The position numbers and the translations under genes are program-made. A DNA stretch of 64,000 bases from a bacterium. GTDB lineage: Bacteria; Verrucomicrobiota; Verrucomicrobiia; Verrucomicrobiales; Akkermansiaceae. Under the pieces are notes generated by a model. It was given only the letters and a program-made list of their open reading frames with translations, did no database searches and was not told where the DNA came from. Positions 54,953-63,678 of the stretch are shown here, one piece after another. The stretch spans positions 1-64,000 of the forward strand of contig JAAEZT010000017.1 in NCBI GenBank assembly GCA_018222765.1, written 5' to 3'. Every line of letters begins with the position of its first letter. Within the stretch, counting starts at the first letter, position 1.

Positions 54953-56874
54953 GACCTCTATTCTACTTTCTTTCTTTTTCGCTGATTAGTCAGTTTGTCT
55001 TGGCGGGCACGCCTCCGGCTTATCGAGTCACCAAGATTCCTAATCCACCGTCGAAGTTCGAGACCAAGCAAATCGATGGTTTGGATTTCCTTCCCGATGG
55101 ACGCATGGCGGTTTGTTTACCGAGTGGAGAGGTCTTTCTTTATAGTCCTAAGAGTAAGAAATGGCAGCTCTTCGCAGAGGGTTTGCATAATCCTCTCGGG
55201 CTCATTGGAGAGTCAAATACATCCTTGATTATTTCGCAACGACCCGAGGTGACTCGGGTGAGCGATACCGATGGGGATGGAAAGGCTGATGATTTTGAGG
55301 TGCTCACGGACGCTTTCGGGATGTCCGGGAATTATCATGAATTTCATTTTACCCCGGTGAAGGATAAAGAGGGGGCGCTCTACTTCTCTCTGGGAACCGG
55401 GTCATCGGGAGACGGGATTCGTTCGATCGTGAGAGGGAAGTTTGATCCCCGGGGTCGCCCCGGGCGCATGCATGCCTCGACGCCTTATCGCGGCTGTGTG
55501 ATGAAGCTGACCAAGGATGGGAAAACGATTCCTTGGTCATACGGGCATCGTACTCCTAACGGTTTGGGCCTCGATCTGGAGGGGAATCTCTTTGTGACCG
55601 ATAATCAGGGAGATTGGGTCGGTTCGAGTAAGTTGTTTCATGTCAAAGAAGGGCGCTTCTATGGACATGTAGCCAGCCTGACGTGGAAGAAAGGATTCAA
55701 AGGTGCGCCTTTGGAGGCCGATCCCAGGGAGTTGGCCAAGATGCGAAGTCGGGCTGCGGTGGTATTTCCGCATGGATCGATGGCGAACTCTCCAACACAG
55801 GTTCTTGCGATTACCCCTGAAGCCAAGTTTGGTCCCTTCACGGGGCAGCTACTTGTGGGTGAGATGAACCGGAATCGCATTGTCAGAGTGATGCTGGAAG
55901 AAGTAGACGGCGAATTGCAGGGGGCCTGTGTTCCGTTTATCGATGGCGGCGCATTAGCCAGAGGCTGCAATCGCATGGCTTGGGCTCCCGATGGCAGTCT
56001 CTATGTGGGGCACACCAAGCACACTTGGGCTGGTGGCGAGGGGATTTCCCGCGTTGAATGGAATGGCGAGGATCCTTTCGAGGTCGCTTCGATGAAGCTG
56101 ATGAAGGATGGTTTTCGTTTTAGCTTTACCAAGCCGGTTGACCGAGAGCTTGCTGAAGATCCTGCGAATTGGCCGTTTAAGCGCTACTATTACAAATACC
56201 ACAAATCCTATGGCTCCCCGCAAACTGGGGTTACCCCGATTGAGGTTGAATCGGTGGAGGTTTCCAAGAACGGTAAAACGGTCATGGTTCGTCTGAAGGA
56301 GTTGAAGGCCTGGCATATTCACGAAGTGAACATCAGGGGCTTGAAATCGGCGGATGGAACGTCGCTGGCCAATTCCTATCTGGCCTACACTCTCAATCGC
56401 TTGCTTGAGAATACCCCACCAGATCCTCTCCATGTGAGTGGGAAAGCCTCTCCGAAAAAGACTCTTCAAGGAGAGCCGGTTAAAGTGATTGATCCGATTG
56501 GGACGGTTTATCAGGCCGAGGATGCAAAACGCCGTGGGGTGGGGCTCGCAACTGGACATAGCGGATTTACCGGGAGAAATTATGCTGATTTTGGGGAGGG
56601 AGAGCAGTCAATCGGGTGGACCGTCGAAAGCGCCAAGAGCGGGCAGGGAAAAATTCTTATTCGTTACGCTCTTGGAGCAAGTAAGCGCCCGCTCAAGTTG
56701 ATTGTGAATGGAAAAGATGTCGGTATTTTGCCATTTCCCCCCACCGGGGATTGGAAAAAGTGGGGTGATCTGATCAGTCCGGTGACCTTGAAGAAGGGGG
56801 AGAACAAAATTGTCCTTCAAACGAATGGTGCCAGTGGAGGGAACATTGATCATCTTCAGGTGGTTGAACCGTAG
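54949..56874 (+). CDS. Secreted beta-propeller (PVC glucose/sorbosone-dehydrogenase-like) with C-terminal CBM
   Basis: Signal peptide (MRPLFYFLSFSLISQFVLA), then a six-bladed propeller (FETKQIDGLDFLPDGRMAVCLPSGEVFLYS, SYGHRTPNGLGLDLEGNLFVTDNQGDWVGSSKLFHV, ARGCNRMAWAPDGSLYVGHT). The C-terminal 120 residues (VYQAEDAKRRGVGLATGHSGFTGRNYADFG...GENKIVLQTNGASGGNIDHLQVVEP) match a CBM6/CBM35-like beta-sandwich. Coupled by ATGA to the cytochrome c gene, so a periplasmic sugar-oxidising pair is plausible. 641 aa. Cofactor not determined. Confidence 0.85.
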   Translation: MRPLFYFLSFSLISQFVLAGTPPAYRVTKIPNPPSKFETKQIDGLDFLPDGRMAVCLPSGEVFLYSPKSKKWQLFAEGLHNPLGLIGESNTSLIISQRPEVTRVSDTDGDGKADDFEVLTDAFGMSGNYHEFHFTPVKDKEGALYFSLGTGSSGDGIRSIVRGKFDPRGRPGRMHASTPYRGCVMKLTKDGKTIPWSYGHRTPNGLGLDLEGNLFVTDNQGDWVGSSKLFHVKEGRFYGHVASLTWKKGFKGAPLEADPRELAKMRSRAAVVFPHGSMANSPTQVLAITPEAKFGPFTGQLLVGEMNRNRIVRVMLEEVDGELQGACVPFIDGGALARGCNRMAWAPDGSLYVGHTKHTWAGGEGISRVEWNGEDPFEVASMKLMKDGFRFSFTKPVDRELAEDPANWPFKRYYYKYHKSYGSPQTGVTPIEVESVEVSKNGKTVMVRLKELKAWHIHEVNIRGLKSADGTSLANSYLAYTLNRLLENTPPDPLHVSGKASPKKTLQGEPVKVIDPIGTVYQAEDAKRRGVGLATGHSGFTGRNYADFGEGEQSIGWTVESAKSGQGKILIRYALGASKRPLKLIVNGKDVGILPFPPTGDWKKWGDLISPVTLKKGENKIVLQTNGASGGNIDHLQVVEP

Positions 56875-56946
56875 TGCTGTGCCGGAGCTCGGCGTTCCCC
56901 GGGGAATAAACCTTGTTCTCGATGAGCAATTTATCATTGTTGGGGA

Positions 56947-58323
56947 ATGATGCGTATCCGTCTTGCTAGTTTGTTTGCTACCCTCTCGCTCGGTAGCGCC
57001 CTGGGCGCGAAGCCCAACATTATCATGATCATGGCCGATGACATGGGCTATGAAACGGTGGGGGCGAATGGGTGTGAGGACTACAAGACACCAAATATTG
57101 ACAAGATGGCAAAGAGCGGGATGCGTTTCACCAATGCCTTTGCCAATCCGATTTGCACTCCTTCGCGGGTGAAGTTGATGACGGGGAAATTCAACGTTCG
57201 GAATTACACCCAGTTTGGCTACCTCGATCATGATCAGAAAACCTTCGGAAATTACTTTCGCGATGCGGGATACAAGACCTGTATCTCGGGGAAGTGGCAA
57301 CTGGGGAATGGAAATGAAGGGCCCTCGCATTTTGGTTTTGATCAATCCTGCCTCTGGCAATTAAAGAAGGGAAATAGCCATACCATCGACGGCAAGAAAT
57401 ACGACAGTCGCCACACCAGTCCGGATTTGACCATCAACGGAGAATACAAGGAGTTTCGAAATGGCGAGTTTGGTCCGGATGTTTGCGTTGATTTTATCGA
57501 GAAATTTCTCGGGGAAAGCAAAGACGATCCTTTCTTTATATATTACCCCATGATTCTCCCGCACTGTCCCTTCGTCCCGACTCCGGGCACGCCGAATTAC
57601 GATCCCAAGTCACCGGGGAGCCCGAGTTACAAAGGGGACGCCAAGTATTTCAAAAATATGGTCGAGCACGTTGATAAGCTGGTGGGGAGGATCGTTTCCA
57701 AAGTTGATGCTCTGGGGCTATCCGAAAACACCTTGATCGTGTTTACAGGTGATAATGGCACGGATTCGCCAGTTGTGACGTCCTGGAAGGGAAAGAAGAT
57801 CGCAGGAGGCAAAGGGAAAGGGAATGATGACAGCGGAGTGCGAACGCCATTCTTTGTGACGATGCCGGGGACGGTGCAGGCAGGGAAAGTGAGCGATGAG
57901 TTGGTTGATTTTTCCGATCTGTTGCCGACCTTCTGTGAATTGGCTAAGATTGATTTTTCTGCTGATAAGAATCTCGATGGGGTTAGCTTGTTGCCAAGCT
58001 TAACAGGTAAAGGGGAGCGTGATAAACCATGGTCTTATTTGTTCTACAGTCGGAATGATGGTTCGAGGGAAGCTTCTTCGGTAGTGGTGCGAAATGCCAC
58101 GCATTTGGTTTTTCGAAAAGGTGGTCCGACGAAGGAGGTGCAGTGTTTCAACTGTGCGATTCCTTTTGAAAGGAAGCTTCACGAAGTGCAGGACCAGAGT
58201 GAGGGGGATCGCCAGGTTTATGCCGAATTGACCAAGGTGATGAAGGATTACGATGCTCGTTTTCAAAGTGAACTGAGCGAGGAAGCGGTGGCGAAGTGGC
58301 AGAAGAAGAGGAAGAAAAAGTAG
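56947..58323 (+). CDS. Secreted sulfatase (CTPSR type)
   Basis: Signal peptide (MMRIRLASLFATLSLGSALG), IIMIMADDMGYETVGANG, motif NPICTPSRVKLMTGKFN with Cys70. SGKWQLGNG, FTGDNGTDSPVVTSWKGKKIAGGKGKGNDDSGVRTPFFV are the later motifs. The C-terminus ends in a Lys/Arg stretch (KWQKKRKKK). 458 aa. 72 bp after the propeller gene; followed immediately by a relic that resembles a sulfatase C-terminus. Confidence 0.92.
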   Translation: MMRIRLASLFATLSLGSALGAKPNIIMIMADDMGYETVGANGCEDYKTPNIDKMAKSGMRFTNAFANPICTPSRVKLMTGKFNVRNYTQFGYLDHDQKTFGNYFRDAGYKTCISGKWQLGNGNEGPSHFGFDQSCLWQLKKGNSHTIDGKKYDSRHTSPDLTINGEYKEFRNGEFGPDVCVDFIEKFLGESKDDPFFIYYPMILPHCPFVPTPGTPNYDPKSPGSPSYKGDAKYFKNMVEHVDKLVGRIVSKVDALGLSENTLIVFTGDNGTDSPVVTSWKGKKIAGGKGKGNDDSGVRTPFFVTMPGTVQAGKVSDELVDFSDLLPTFCELAKIDFSADKNLDGVSLLPSLTGKGERDKPWSYLFYSRNDGSREASSVVVRNATHLVFRKGGPTKEVQCFNCAIPFERKLHEVQDQSEGDRQVYAELTKVMKDYDARFQSELSEEAVAKWQKKRKKK

Positions 58324-58324
58324 G

Positions 58325-58456
58325 AGTCCGGCGCCTCCAAAATTTCAGGGTAGGACAGATGATTACAGCATTGGTTTTGACGAGGGTCACCCGGTTGATC
58401 CAAAGGGACCCAAAGAGAAATTCAGCGGAAAGATTTTGCAGTTGCAGTTGGTGTAG
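58325..58456 (+). pseudogene. Relic of a sulfatase-type C-terminal segment
   Basis: In the frame shifted from the preceding sulfatase, the 43 codons read SPAPPKFQGRTDDYSIGFDEGHPVDPKGPKEKFSGKILQLQLV and then a TAG. This resembles the closing strand of arylsulfatases (IG.D.GTPV...F.GKI..V.I.L). There is no start codon and no sulfatase core in that frame. It could be a lost C-terminal extension of the gene at 56947, or the stub of a deleted neighbour. Confidence 0.5.
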
Positions 58457-58537
58457 GCGGACCGCTGGGACCGATCACTCGGATTGATGGAAATTCTGCG
58501 ATTGTGTGGGCTTGTTCCTTCTTCTATCACCATCGCG

Positions 58538-60220
58538 ATGAGAAATCGTATGGGGATTTTAAGGTTTGTCTTGTTGACGTTTTTGGGATGCGGCGGTCTG
58601 GAGGCTCAGGATACTCCTGAAATCTTCGAAGCTGAGATTGTCATCTACGGTGACGCGGCGGTTGGTGTCACCGCGGCAGTTCAGGCGGCCAAGATGGGGA
58701 AGTCTGCTTTATTGATATCCCAGTATGGGCATCTCGGGGGGATGACCAGTAGTGGACTTGGGTGGACTGATATTGGAAATTCAAAGATTCTGGGCGGTCT
58801 TTCCCGGGAGTTTTATCATCAGGCCTATCTGCACTATCAAAAGCCGGAAGCCTGGGTTCAGCAGAGCAAAGACCTTTTTCCAAAGAAAGGGCAGGGGGCG
58901 CCGACCTTCGATGATGCCACTGGATTGGCTTCGGTTTTTGAGCCCAAGGTTGCCGAGATGATTTTTGACAAGTGGATTGCCGGGGCAGGCGTCCGCGTTG
59001 TGAAAGGTCGTTTGAAGTTGGAGAAGGGAGCGGAGATGGATGGGGAACGCATTACGGGAATTCATCTTGAAGGCGGGCAGCGCATCAAGGGGAAGATGTT
59101 TATCGATGCGTCGTATGAGGGTGATTTGTTGGCTGCTGCGGGAGTGAAGTTTGTCGTCGGGCGTGAAGCAAATTCCCAGTATCAAGAAGTGTCAAATGCG
59201 ATCACCAAGCCGGTGCACGGAAATAATTTACGGAACGGGATCGATCCCTATCGGGTTCCGGGCGATGCTGCGAGCGGGTTGCTACCTGGGGTGAACCAGT
59301 TTAACGAGGCGGAAATCGGGGCGGCGGATCATCGATTGCAGGCATTTTGCTATCGAATGTGCCTGACGGATGCTCCTGAAAACCGGGTGAAAATTTCCAA
59401 GCCCAAGGGCTACAAGGAGGAAGATTATGAGATTCTTTTTCGGTCGATTGCGGCGGGTCAGAAGAGCCACTTTTTTAAACTCTCCCCGATGCCGAACCGT
59501 AAAACCGACTCCAACAATATCGGCGGGATCTCTACGGATTTTATTGGAATGAATTATAGTCCGCTTGCTCCTGATCATTCGGATTACTGGAACTGGACAA
59601 CGTTGTCGCATAAGGAGCGTGAGGTCCTTGCCGGCAGGCATCGGGAGTGGCAATTGGGTTTGGTTTGGAGTTTGCAAAATCATCCCCGTGTTCCGGAAGG
59701 AATGAGAAAGCAGAATGCCCGTTGGGGGCTTCCAAAAGACGAGTTTGTTGATAACAATCATTGGCCCTACAATCTCTATGTTCGAGAGGGTCGGCGGATG
59801 GTTTCCGATTTCGTCATGACCGAGCACCAGTGCCGACAGAATCCAAAGTATCCTGCCGTGGAGGACTCCGTGGGGATGGGTGCTTACACCATGGATTCCC
59901 ACAACGTTCAGCGAGTGGTTTACAAAGGGAATTTGAAAAATGAGGGTGACATCCAGCGGAGCTTGGGTGGCAAACCCTATCCGATCTCTTACAAATCGAT
60001 TGTTCCGGCCAAAGGGGAATGTGAAAATATTTTGGTTCCGTGGTGTCTCTCGTCATCACATATTGCCTTCGGCTCGATTCGGATGGAGCCGGTTGGCATG
60101 GTCCTCGGACAAAGTTCCGCGACGGCTGCTGCAATCGCGATCGATGACAAGGTTTCGGTTCAGGAAGTAGACTACAAAAAGCTAAAGGTCCGGCTTATTC
60201 AGGATGGACAGAAGCTTTGA
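58538..60220 (+). CDS. Secreted FAD-dependent oxidoreductase
   Basis: FAD_oxidored-type protein with Rossmann motif VIYGDAAVGVTAAVQAAKMGKSALLI, followed by GHLGGMTSSGLGWTDIGN, a signature of this family (some members annotated xanthan lyase). Later segments are MFIDASYEGDLLAAAGV and GMVLGQSSATAAAIAID. A hydrophobic N-terminus (MGILRFVLLTFLGCGGLEAQ) suggests export or lipoprotein processing. The start is unsure: track TTG 58484, ATG 58538 (chosen, MRNRMGILRF) or ATG 58550. About 560 aa. Substrate unknown. Confidence 0.85.
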   Translation: MRNRMGILRFVLLTFLGCGGLEAQDTPEIFEAEIVIYGDAAVGVTAAVQAAKMGKSALLISQYGHLGGMTSSGLGWTDIGNSKILGGLSREFYHQAYLHYQKPEAWVQQSKDLFPKKGQGAPTFDDATGLASVFEPKVAEMIFDKWIAGAGVRVVKGRLKLEKGAEMDGERITGIHLEGGQRIKGKMFIDASYEGDLLAAAGVKFVVGREANSQYQEVSNAITKPVHGNNLRNGIDPYRVPGDAASGLLPGVNQFNEAEIGAADHRLQAFCYRMCLTDAPENRVKISKPKGYKEEDYEILFRSIAAGQKSHFFKLSPMPNRKTDSNNIGGISTDFIGMNYSPLAPDHSDYWNWTTLSHKEREVLAGRHREWQLGLVWSLQNHPRVPEGMRKQNARWGLPKDEFVDNNHWPYNLYVREGRRMVSDFVMTEHQCRQNPKYPAVEDSVGMGAYTMDSHNVQRVVYKGNLKNEGDIQRSLGGKPYPISYKSIVPAKGECENILVPWCLSSSHIAFGSIRMEPVGMVLGQSSATAAAIAIDDKVSVQEVDYKKLKVRLIQDGQKL

Positions 60221-60238
60221 GGTCGTGTGGGTTGAAAT

Positions 60239-60270
60239 AAAAAGGGCTCATATTTCGATGAGCCCTTTTT
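60239..60270. terminator. Bidirectional intrinsic terminator
   Basis: AAAAAGGGCTCAT / ATGAGCCCTTTTT, a perfect 13-bp stem with a 6-nt loop and A/T tracts on both sides. It lies between the convergent FAD oxidoreductase and repeat-protein genes. Confidence 0.93.
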
Positions 60271-60296
60271 GAATGGGGGGTGATGAATGGCAGATA

Positions 60297-61667
60297 CTAG
60301 TATTTGCGCTTCGGAGACTGGATGGCCTTTTGCACCTCGGAGGGGAGCCCGCTATCAGCGAGCCACTCGGCGGCGGCTTTCGGGTTGCGGCGAAAGTAGG
60401 ATTGTCCGGCTCTGGTGAGGGACTGGTTGCGAAGAGTTGGGTCGCTGATGTCGCTGGCCCAGGCGATGGCTGTTTCCGGGTCTTGTCGAGCGTAGCCGTC
60501 GGCAAATCCTTTGATGGCGAAATCGCGTTTGGGGGAGTCGGACATGGTGAGGAGGTAATTTCCGGCGGCGACGGGGTCTCGGTCTTCCCAGTCATCGAAG
60601 GCGGAATTGAGACCGTATTTCTGGCCGTCGCCTTCGGGAAGTTTATCGAGCCAGGTGACGGCAGCCATTGGGTTTTTCTCGGCCCATTCGCCTCCGACTT
60701 CGCGAACGGCTCTGGCGGCATAATCCCGATCGGCGAATTTTTCAATCCAAGCTGCGGCCGCTTCGGGGTCCGTGCGGACGTAACGGGAGGCGACGGTGTT
60801 CATGGCGGCTCCTTTCAGTGGGCCCTCAGGAAGGGATTCAGTCCAGATGGAAGCTCCGACCAGACCATCGGACCGCAGAGCTTCGCCGGCGACGATAGAC
60901 ATAAGGCGGTCGGCATCCTTGCGTCCTTCGATGGCGAGGGAGGAAACGTATTCCGCGGCTTCATCGCGATTCCGGTCGGCGAGACCGGTGACGATGCCGC
61001 TTTCGAGGAAGGCTTTTTGTTTGAGGAGGTCTTCGGGGAGCTCGGTCAACATGGCGATGGCTCCTTTTGGGTCGTTGGCGGCCCATCCGTTGATGATCCG
61101 ATAGAGATCCTGCCGAAGGGCCTCTTTCTTGACGTTACTGCCTGTAGTATCCGTGGTCATGGCATCGGTAAAGGCTGCTCTTCCGGCGATGGCACCCCAG
61201 GCGTAGTTAAAGTCGGCCCATTCACGGGGTGAATGATGATACTTATCCCCGAGTTCGGTGAGTTGAGCTCGAATGGCGGAGGCGTTTTCCGCGGTCATTC
61301 CTTCAAGGAGCTTGCTGAAAGCGAGGCGTCGCTTTACGGGATTGGGATCGGTGAGGGCTTCTTTGGCGAGAACCTCGATGCCATCCTCTGAGAAGAGAGC
61401 TCCTCCAAAGATTTGAGCGATGAGAGCTTCCTCTTCTTTTGATGAGCCTGAACGGCTATTTCGACGGGAGTTGGGATTAGAAGGATTGGAACTGCTTCCG
61501 CCTCCGTCACGATAGAGCCGGGAGGATGATTCCGATCTCCCCGGGGTGTCGGCGGATGAATTTTCGCTGGAATCTTTGCTCCAGCGGGTGCCGATGAAAA
61601 ATGCGGTGATCAAGGCGAGCAGCCAAGTTCCGTGGACTTTTAAGAATGTATTATTCATGGCGCTCAT
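60297..61667 (-). CDS. Membrane-anchored Trp/Asp-Pro repeat protein
   Basis: An N-terminal membrane segment (LLALITAFFIGTRW) is followed by a Ser/Asn/Arg-rich linker (about residues 31-76) and then about seven helical repeats of roughly 30-40 residues with a W..kDP.AA..W.. pattern: NGWAANDPKGAIAML, RYVRTDPEAAAAWIE, EWAEKNPMAAVTWLD, DWEDRDPVAAGNYL, GYARQDPETAIAWAS, SYFRRNPKAAAEWLA. Such repeat proteins are frequent in Verrucomicrobiota and of unknown function; TPR-like scaffolding is the best guess. ATG 61658 (MNNTFLKVHG) is an alternative start. Confidence 0.8.
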   Translation of the reverse strand: MSAMNNTFLKVHGTWLLALITAFFIGTRWSKDSSENSSADTPGRSESSSRLYRDGGGSSSNPSNPNSRRNSRSGSSKEEEALIAQIFGGALFSEDGIEVLAKEALTDPNPVKRRLAFSKLLEGMTAENASAIRAQLTELGDKYHHSPREWADFNYAWGAIAGRAAFTDAMTTDTTGSNVKKEALRQDLYRIINGWAANDPKGAIAMLTELPEDLLKQKAFLESGIVTGLADRNRDEAAEYVSSLAIEGRKDADRLMSIVAGEALRSDGLVGASIWTESLPEGPLKGAAMNTVASRYVRTDPEAAAAWIEKFADRDYAARAVREVGGEWAEKNPMAAVTWLDKLPEGDGQKYGLNSAFDDWEDRDPVAAGNYLLTMSDSPKRDFAIKGFADGYARQDPETAIAWASDISDPTLRNQSLTRAGQSYFRRNPKAAAEWLADSGLPSEVQKAIQSPKRKY

Positions 61668-61995
61668 TGTTAGGCTTGGTATTTGTATACCACCTTGAGG
61701 AGCTAAGACGGGGAGCGGTGAAGATTCCTTTCAAAGCGTGAAGTCTTCCTGTCTTCCCCTCACAAAAAAAGCTCCCGCAGGATGATCTCGAGGAGCTTTT
61801 TGAAGTCTTGAAATCAGGAATCGAGCGGCGTCGGCGGCGTAAGAGAGCCCGGCCGGTTAGGCTAAGGAGTCCGAGCGAGGTAGGCTCGGAAATTAAGGTA
61901 ATGCCATTGTCCCTGATATCTTGGATCGCGGTCTGGTCGACGGCTTCGTCCCAGATGGTGACATCAAGGACGGGCAGGAGCTTGAGGAGGATCAT
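61651..61995 (-). pseudogene. PEP-CTERM-like tail fragment with lost stop
   Basis: LISEPTSLGLLSLTGRALLRRRRR has the EP-hydrophobic-RRRR form of a PEP-CTERM sorting tail. It comes only about 36 residues after the first Met, with no signal peptide or body. A real protein should end after the arginines. Here the frame runs on through the terminator at 61766-61801 into the repeat-protein start. A truncated gene with a frameshifted end is likely. It lies 12 bp after hslO. Confidence 0.5.
61766..61801 (-). terminator. Intrinsic terminator inside the PEP-CTERM-like fragment
   Basis: AAAAAGCTCC / GGAGCTTTTT, a perfect 10-bp stem with a 16-nt loop. On the minus strand it is followed by TTTTTTTG. It probably ends the methyltransferase-hslO transcript. 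Confidence 0.8.
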
Positions 61996-62007
61996 TGATT
62001 CTCTTGG

Positions 62008-62769
62008 CTAAAGATCTTCCCGCGTGACGGTGTATTTCCGGGCGCATCTCGGGCATTGGATGGAGATGGCGGGGTCGTCGCCGAAGAGTTCCTCGGGTTT
62101 TTCTTTCCAGGCGGAGAGTGAGGGGAGGATGCGCTCGAGGCTGCAGCCGCACGCGAATTTGAATTTGCGGGTTTCGAGGGTTTTGTGCTCCTCGGTTTCA
62201 GTGAGAGTGGAGACTTGCTCGGTAGTGAGGGCGGCGAACCATTCTTCATCGAAGTCTGGTTGGGCTGCGATGAGGACGTAGTTGTCGTCGGGGAGTTTGA
62301 AGAGCTTGCCGGGGCGTTGTTCCGATTGGTCGTAGAAGTGTTGCAGCCACTCAACGGGATCGGTGGTGTCGACTTCGATGGTTGAAAGGCGTGGCTCGGC
62401 GCCCGGAAGAGTGGTTTGGGAGTATAGGAAATTACGGTCGGGTTCGCGGACGTCTTCGGTGAAGAGGCGACCGGTGATGTATTCGTTGGTGGACGATCCG
62501 GTCGCAAAAAAATTGACGCGAGGCGCCCGGATGTTGGCGGTCCAGGCGATGGTCTCGGCCCAGGGCCGGGCGGTGAGGTGGAGGGTTAGGGTGGCAAGGA
62601 GGTCCTTGAGCGGCGTGTCGAGATTTTCGGGATGGCGTTGGCCGATGTCCATCAGGTGAAGATAGTAGTCGGTGAAGATGGGCGTGAAGTTCGCGCGTAC
62701 AGCGAGGACGTTGCGATGGCGGATGAAAATGGATTCAACCTTGGTGAATTCGGCGACGGCTTCGGGCAT
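62008..62769 (-). CDS. hslO: Hsp33-family redox-regulated chaperone
   Basis: Holdase activated by oxidation. The C-terminal zinc/disulfide site is intact: ACGCSLERI (Cys207, Cys209), then 29 residues, then CPRCARKY (Cys239, Cys242), fitting the CxC-x27-32-CxxC rule. The body is divergent from E. coli Hsp33 (FTDYYLHLMDIGQRHPENLDTPLKDLLATLTLHLTARPW), as in other members of this phylum. 253 aa. 3 bp after the methyltransferase stop, so probably co-transcribed. Confidence 0.85.
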   Translation of the reverse strand: MPEAVAEFTKVESIFIRHRNVLAVRANFTPIFTDYYLHLMDIGQRHPENLDTPLKDLLATLTLHLTARPWAETIAWTANIRAPRVNFFATGSSTNEYITGRLFTEDVREPDRNFLYSQTTLPGAEPRLSTIEVDTTDPVEWLQHFYDQSEQRPGKLFKLPDDNYVLIAAQPDFDEEWFAALTTEQVSTLTETEEHKTLETRKFKFACGCSLERILPSLSAWKEKPEELFGDDPAISIQCPRCARKYTVTREDL

Positions 62770-62772
62770 GAC

Positions 62773-63600
62773 TTAAATAAGTTGTGAAGAGGTGTTTTCT
62801 AGATCGGCTTCGAGTCGTTCCCGCGCAGCAGCGAAGTAGCCGTCATCGATTTCAAATCCAGTAAAATGTGCAAGCTTCATTTGCTGGGCGGCGAGAGCGG
62901 AAGTGCCGATGCCGAGGAATGGGTCGAGGAGGTGAGTGGACCCGGTGACGCCGTGGATAGTGAGACATTGCTTCACGAGGTCGACGGGGAAAGTTGCGGG
63001 ATGCGGGCGGTCCTTGTCGCGCGACATGATGGTGTCGTAGGGCATAAACCAGGTGTTGCCACGGCAGCGTTTGTCATTTCCGTCGGTGTGGGCCCAGCGC
63101 TTGATGTTGCTTTTGTCGGCATAGGTGACCCCGGCCTCGCGGCGTTGGAGGGGAACGTCGCCGGATTTGGTAAGGTGAAAAATGTATTCGTGGCAGTCGT
63201 TGACGAAGCGCTTCGAATTAATGGGCTTGAAGTGGCCGGCGGAAATTTCTTCGCCTTTCCTGGTGTTAATCGTGATCGATTTGATCCAGTGAAAGGTGTT
63301 TTGAAGAATGAAGGCGGGCGATTCTTCGGTAAGAGCGAGGAGGAGCTGATGGGGGAGAAGCGGATTCTTGGGCGCGCCCCCGAGATTGAGAAAGAAGGAG
63401 CCGCCGGGCTTGAGCAGGCGATGGACTTCGGTAGCCCATTCATGGCACCAACGGATGAACTCTGAACGCTTCGAGGTGTCTTTGTAGGTGCCGTAGTTGA
63501 TGCCGATGTTATAGGGCGGGGAGGTGACGACGAGATCGACGGATTCGTCGGGCATGGCGCGCATTCCGGCGAGGCAGTCTTCGTGGTGAAGGTCGATCAC
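62773..63600 (-). CDS. Site-specific DNA methyltransferase (beta class, N4/N6)
   Basis: Amino-methyltransferase with catalytic TSPPYNIG (about residues 26-33) preceding the SAM-binding DPFLGIGTSALAA (about 230), the beta-class order. SPPY is more typical of N4-cytosine enzymes but occurs in N6-adenine ones too. 275 aa, GTG start at 63600. No restriction endonuclease gene is adjacent in the window, so it appears to be an orphan methylase. Recognition site unknown. Confidence 0.9.
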   Translation of the reverse strand: MIDLHHEDCLAGMRAMPDESVDLVVTSPPYNIGINYGTYKDTSKRSEFIRWCHEWATEVHRLLKPGGSFFLNLGGAPKNPLLPHQLLLALTEESPAFILQNTFHWIKSITINTRKGEEISAGHFKPINSKRFVNDCHEYIFHLTKSGDVPLQRREAGVTYADKSNIKRWAHTDGNDKRCRGNTWFMPYDTIMSRDKDRPHPATFPVDLVKQCLTIHGVTGSTHLLDPFLGIGTSALAAQQMKLAHFTGFEIDDGYFAAARERLEADLENTSSQLI

Positions 63601-63645
63601 GCGTTAATCATTGTGGGGCTTTGGATTTCAGGGGAGTAAAAAAAG

Positions 63646-63663
63646 TTAAACAATCGTTTGAAA
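63646..63663. promoter_or_regulatory. Operator-like site 1
   Basis: TTAAACAATCGTTTGAAA, with AAAC/GTTT symmetry. It matches site 2 at 16 of 18 bases, and the two sites start exactly 33 bp apart (about three helical turns). It lies in the gap between the divergent methyltransferase and TetR genes. Confidence 0.6.
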
Positions 63664-63678
63664 ATCTTAAAAACAGAT

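Noticed and set aside
60273-61232. 319-aa plus-strand ORF
   Set aside because: Antisense shadow of the W-DP repeat protein; its apparent repeats mirror those of the real gene.
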